From the NCBI RefSeq assembly GCF_007860125.1, contig NZ_SJPW01000002.1, positions 496,001-560,000 of the forward strand: DNA of 64,000 bases, read 5' to 3'. The first letter of the stretch is position 1. The number at the start of each line of letters is the position of its first letter. This document shows, in pieces, positions 61,487-64,000 of the stretch. The position numbers and the translations under genes were made by a program. This DNA comes from Rubripirellula tenax (lineage in GTDB: Bacteria > Planctomycetota > Planctomycetia > Pirellulales > Pirellulaceae). The notes under the pieces were generated by a model, which saw only the letters and a program-made list of their open reading frames with translations, did no database searches and was not told where the DNA came from.

Positions 61487-62404
61487 TTAGGCGGCTCGGC
61501 GAAACTTCTTGATCGCTTTTTCGATTCGCTTGATTGGGCCGCGGCGCACGGTGCCGCTGAACACGAAGCGGTCGGTGAATTGATCGGCCGCGATGTCGCG
61601 AGTGATCCACTTGGGATGTTCGATCGTTCCGATCGGACGGGTCGGCAGGTTGGCGTGTGGGCTGGCGCGTCGCGTGTGCGTGGCGTCTTCGCCGAACCCG
61701 ATGTTGGTGACCAAGTTGACTTGGGGCAGCACAGTCAATCCGTTCTGCATCCACGTCGTCAATGTCCAAGGGAACGCCCAGCTTTGGCTTCGTCCGGCGT
61801 GTACTTTGTCGAAAATCTCGGTCCAGTATTCAATTTCTTGGCGGCTTTGACACATGTTGGTCAGACCGCCGTCGTCGCGAAACGCCGGCCAGTTGGGAAT
61901 GTTCAAATCGAAATGCTGCCAGGCTCGACGCCACGTCGCCCAGCCCCAGCAATGCGGGTACTTTGAAAAGTAGTAGCTGGCGTCGCCGCGATTGTGTCCG
62001 AGTTGGAAGTTGTTCCCGCTGACCGCCATCACTCGCGTGTCGTCTTCGTAACGTTCCAACAGTTCGGCGCAGTACGGAAAGAACGTTTCTTCGGCCAAGC
62101 AGTCGTCCTCCAGCACGATCAACCGATCGACGACTTCCATCGCCGCTGAGATTCCGGTGCTGATTCGGCGGCCGCAACCCATGTTGGTGTCGGCATAGAT
62201 TCGGTGGACTTCGCACGGCCAGTCAACGGTTTCGGCGATCGCGCGCGACTGGGCCACCCGTTGTGCTTCGCCTTCGCGATCGGGCCGCGCCGCATCGCTG
62301 ATCAAAAAAAGCGTCGTCGGTTTCGCGGCACGAATCTTCTCGAAACTGATCCGCGTCGGTTCGGGTCGATTGAAGATCACGAAGGCAACGGGAACATCAA
62401 GCAT
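61487..62404 (-). CDS. Glycosyltransferase (GNT-I/alpha-1,3-mannosyl-glycoprotein-like fold)
   Basis: From the ATG at 62404 it has 305 residues; an upstream start at 62551 would overlap the next gene. PVAFVIFNRPEPTRISFEKI at the N-terminus and LIVLEDDCLAEETFF with the metal-binding EDD at 99-101 are typical of this sugar-transferase group. YPHCWGWATWRRAW is the other recognisable family motif. It would add a sugar to a cell-surface acceptor. The acceptor and the sugar are unknown. Confidence 0.87.
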   Translation of the reverse strand: MLDVPVAFVIFNRPEPTRISFEKIRAAKPTTLFLISDAARPDREGEAQRVAQSRAIAETVDWPCEVHRIYADTNMGCGRRISTGISAAMEVVDRLIVLEDDCLAEETFFPYCAELLERYEDDTRVMAVSGNNFQLGHNRGDASYYFSKYPHCWGWATWRRAWQHFDLNIPNWPAFRDDGGLTNMCQSRQEIEYWTEIFDKVHAGRSQSWAFPWTLTTWMQNGLTVLPQVNLVTNIGFGEDATHTRRASPHANLPTRPIGTIEHPKWITRDIAADQFTDRFVFSGTVRRGPIKRIEKAIKKFRRAA

Positions 62405-62454
62405 GGGTTCGTTTTCGAACGAGTGAGGGAACGTCGGGGACGCGGCCGATGGAT

Positions 62455-63354
62455 TCAAGCAGCTTGAATGGATGAAGGACGTCGTTTGGGAAGATGTCGT
62501 TTCAATCGGGCCAAGCGTGTCGTCGTCCGACGCTTCAGCCAACTGGTCCACACGTCGATGTCGGGATTCGTCGCGTATCGATGGATCATTTGTTTGGCGC
62601 GGCCTTGGAAGTGCAGCGTATGAAACTGAATCGGATCGGCATGGTCACGGTGGTAACCGAACGGTTTCCCGTCTCGCCAACGGACCCGTTTGCAATGGTC
62701 GCCTTCGAAGCCGTCCATTTGTCGGATGTGATAGTCCAAGACCGAACCGTCGCGGATGGTTGCCAAGTCGACGATGCGGTCGGGAATCGATCGCGAGAAA
62801 TGAGTGATCGCGGTCATGTCGGAGATGGACCGATCCAACTCGTTGGGGCTGTGGTGGAACAAGTCGTCGAAGAATTGACGTTGATCGGCGTCTTCAAACA
62901 TGCGGTTGATGTAGTCACACAGTTCGTTCACAGTCTGGCGACGATTGATCATCAGCGAGTGGCCGCTGATGTACGAGATGCCAAGGTCGAAAGATGTAAA
63001 ACGATTGGCGACCTCGCTGAGGTTGCTGTAGATCATCAGATCCGAATCGCACACCCAAGCCCGATCAACATCGTGAGTCTGCATCCACTGGGCAACGACG
63101 AACCAACGTTCAAAGCAAAACGTTTCGAACGACGGGGGATTGGGACTGCGATGAACATAATTGGAACGAAAGCGGTCGACACCGACGGCGTAGTCATCGA
63201 CCAAGTGATGCGAGGTCGGCCACTTCATCAATCGGTTGTCGCGGTCACCGATCAGCACGATCTCGGCATCGGGATTGCTCAGCCGTGCTTGACGGGTCGC
63301 GATGTAGAGATGTTCGGCCCATCCGCTGTGGACGAAAATGATCGGCATTTGCAT
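62455..63354 (-). CDS. Glycosyltransferase-like protein with DxD motif
   Basis: From the ATG at 63354 it has 299 residues; the open frame begins at 63528 but the first 58 residues look non-coding. The N-terminal IIFVHSGWAEHLYIATRQA and the metal-binding DSD at 103-105 (VCDSDLMIYS) indicate a GT-A-type sugar transferase. The FWFV-type aromatic segment before it also fits. It is co-directional with the previous glycosyltransferase, 50 bases away. The sugar and acceptor cannot be named. Confidence 0.82.
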   Translation of the reverse strand: MQMPIIFVHSGWAEHLYIATRQARLSNPDAEIVLIGDRDNRLMKWPTSHHLVDDYAVGVDRFRSNYVHRSPNPPSFETFCFERWFVVAQWMQTHDVDRAWVCDSDLMIYSNLSEVANRFTSFDLGISYISGHSLMINRRQTVNELCDYINRMFEDADQRQFFDDLFHHSPNELDRSISDMTAITHFSRSIPDRIVDLATIRDGSVLDYHIRQMDGFEGDHCKRVRWRDGKPFGYHRDHADPIQFHTLHFQGRAKQMIHRYATNPDIDVWTSWLKRRTTTRLARLKRHLPKRRPSSIQAA

Positions 63355-63551
63355 GGTCGACGGCTCCTTCGGAAATGAATCGTTGGCTTTTACCGTTTTT
63401 GTTTCACGCGCGTCAATGTTCAAAGCGAATGGGCGGAATTCGCTGGAATTTCCGTTGACATCGGCCCGCTTTTTTGGGAAACGCAGAGGCTGCCCTCGGT
63501 CGGACCACGACCGTGTCAACGATCCCAATTCCAGCTACGAGTTTCGCCGTC

Positions 63552-64000
63552 ATGGATAGCCCCAACATTTGGTCTTCATCGGAACTGGCCACGCGATACG
63601 CGAAAGAGTTGGACATCGACATTGTGCCGTTCTTGCGAAACGACAAGATCACGCTGACGCGGAACCCGCAAACCGGCGTCATGATGTTCGACGGTTGCAT
63701 CCCCGGTGACGGCAGGTTTTACGAACAATTGTCGAAACGCTCGTATTACTACATGGCCGATAAATGGGAGTTTCGCGAATCGATCGACCAGCTCGCCGAT
63801 GAACCGAAGGACTCGCGGATTCTAGAGATCGGCTGCGGCAGCGGCGCGTTTCTGGATGCTTGCCGCGACGCATCGTTCACAAACGTCCAGGGCGTTGAAT
63901 TCAATGAAAAGGCGATCCGTGAGTGCCGTGAAAAGGGGCACTCGGTTCGCAACATCGACTTGGCTTCCCTGGCCGAAGCGGGCGAACAGTTCGATCATAT
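63552..64000 (+). CDS. Class I SAM-dependent methyltransferase, partial (3' end outside window)
   Basis: The ATG at 63552 opens a frame that is still open at the window edge, giving 149 residues. The SAM motif ILEIGCGSGAF is at 90-100, with an acidic residue in GVEFNEKA further on. The N-terminal 85 residues are a charged lead with DIVPFLRND, unlike the usual short methyltransferase start. The type is UbiG/glycan-methyltransferase-like. It is divergent from the glycosyltransferase genes and belongs to the same surface-glycan patch. Confidence 0.85.
   Translation, partial: MDSPNIWSSSELATRYAKELDIDIVPFLRNDKITLTRNPQTGVMMFDGCIPGDGRFYEQLSKRSYYYMADKWEFRESIDQLADEPKDSRILEIGCGSGAFLDACRDASFTNVQGVEFNEKAIRECREKGHSVRNIDLASLAEAGEQFDH

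Noticed and set aside
1-64000. tRNA, rRNA, insertion sequence, integrase or phage genes
   Set aside because: No T-loop GGTTCGAATCC-type signal with a cloverleaf, no rRNA motif and no transposase or recombinase frame was found on either strand by reading; a tRNAscan or Infernal run could confirm.

Overview
This 64-kb window looks like chromosomal DNA of a planctomycete, most likely a Pirellulaceae member (Rhodopirellula-like). That placement is inferred from protein families and not from a marker gene. The main indicators are a BBP7-type outer-membrane protein with a Gly/Cys-rich N-terminus, a giant secreted dockerin protein that opens with an LEPR-XLL-like 'LEKRELLAAG' motif, DUF6384- and PepSY-type proteins, many small 4-bp ATGA gene overlaps, and frequent GTG/TTG starts with weak Shine-Dalgarno sequences. 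I found no rRNA, tRNA, transposase, integrase, phage gene or CRISPR array. The window holds 48 genes; the first and last are cut by the window edges.

Layout. 1-4.2 kb (-): an ABC exporter operon (ATPase, ABC-2 permease with a large extracytoplasmic insert, membrane-anchored helical-repeat protein) joined by 4-bp overlaps. 4.5-8.4 kb: folC, a WalJ-type metallo-beta-lactamase-fold protein, a small anchored coiled-coil protein and an Sfp-type phosphopantetheinyl transferase, with a block of strong hairpins between folC and the hydrolase. 8.4-18.2 kb: cell-envelope genes, namely a 680-residue single-span protein, the BBP7 protein and the 1682-residue metalloprotease/cohesin-like/dockerin protein. 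18.4-28.3 kb (-): a ten-gene run reading, in transcription order, HD hydrolase, nagB, fructosamine-kinase-like, hisF, purH, trpC, GT87-type membrane glycosyltransferase, GT2 glycosyltransferase and a flavin amine oxidase. This mixes amino-sugar, nucleotide and amino-acid biosynthesis with lipid-linked glycan genes.

28.4-36.1 kb is the least understood part: a zinc-ribbon membrane protein, trmL, a small two-span protein, a putative lipoprotein with a secreted 600-residue partner, and then a divergent pair of units (coiled-coil protein plus DUF6384 protein against a TelA-like helical protein). 36.2-50.4 kb: a PepSY membrane protein, dienelactone hydrolase, a TolC-family lipoprotein divergent from a very large FtsX-type permease, a lipoate-ligase-family protein, a UDP-sugar pyrophosphorylase and a MacA/MacB-type exporter whose adaptor ends in two EF-hand loops. 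50.5-60.5 kb: DUF4380 protein, a 962-residue anchored protein, a TIM-barrel isomerase-like protein, the three-gene pyridine-nucleotide transhydrogenase, pepT and a PolB-exonuclease-related nuclease. 60.7-64 kb: a surface-glycan patch with two methyltransferases and two glycosyltransferases.

A recurring oddity is short tandem repeats. There are 15-bp in-frame repeats in three different genes (a kinase-like protein, an exonuclease and the 680-residue envelope protein), and a 13-bp repeat overlaps the stop codon of the secreted 600-residue protein. The strongest candidates for undescribed biology are the TelA-like/DUF6384/coiled-coil locus, the EF-hand MacA adaptor, and the single protein that combines cohesin-like modules, a dockerin and a zinc protease.
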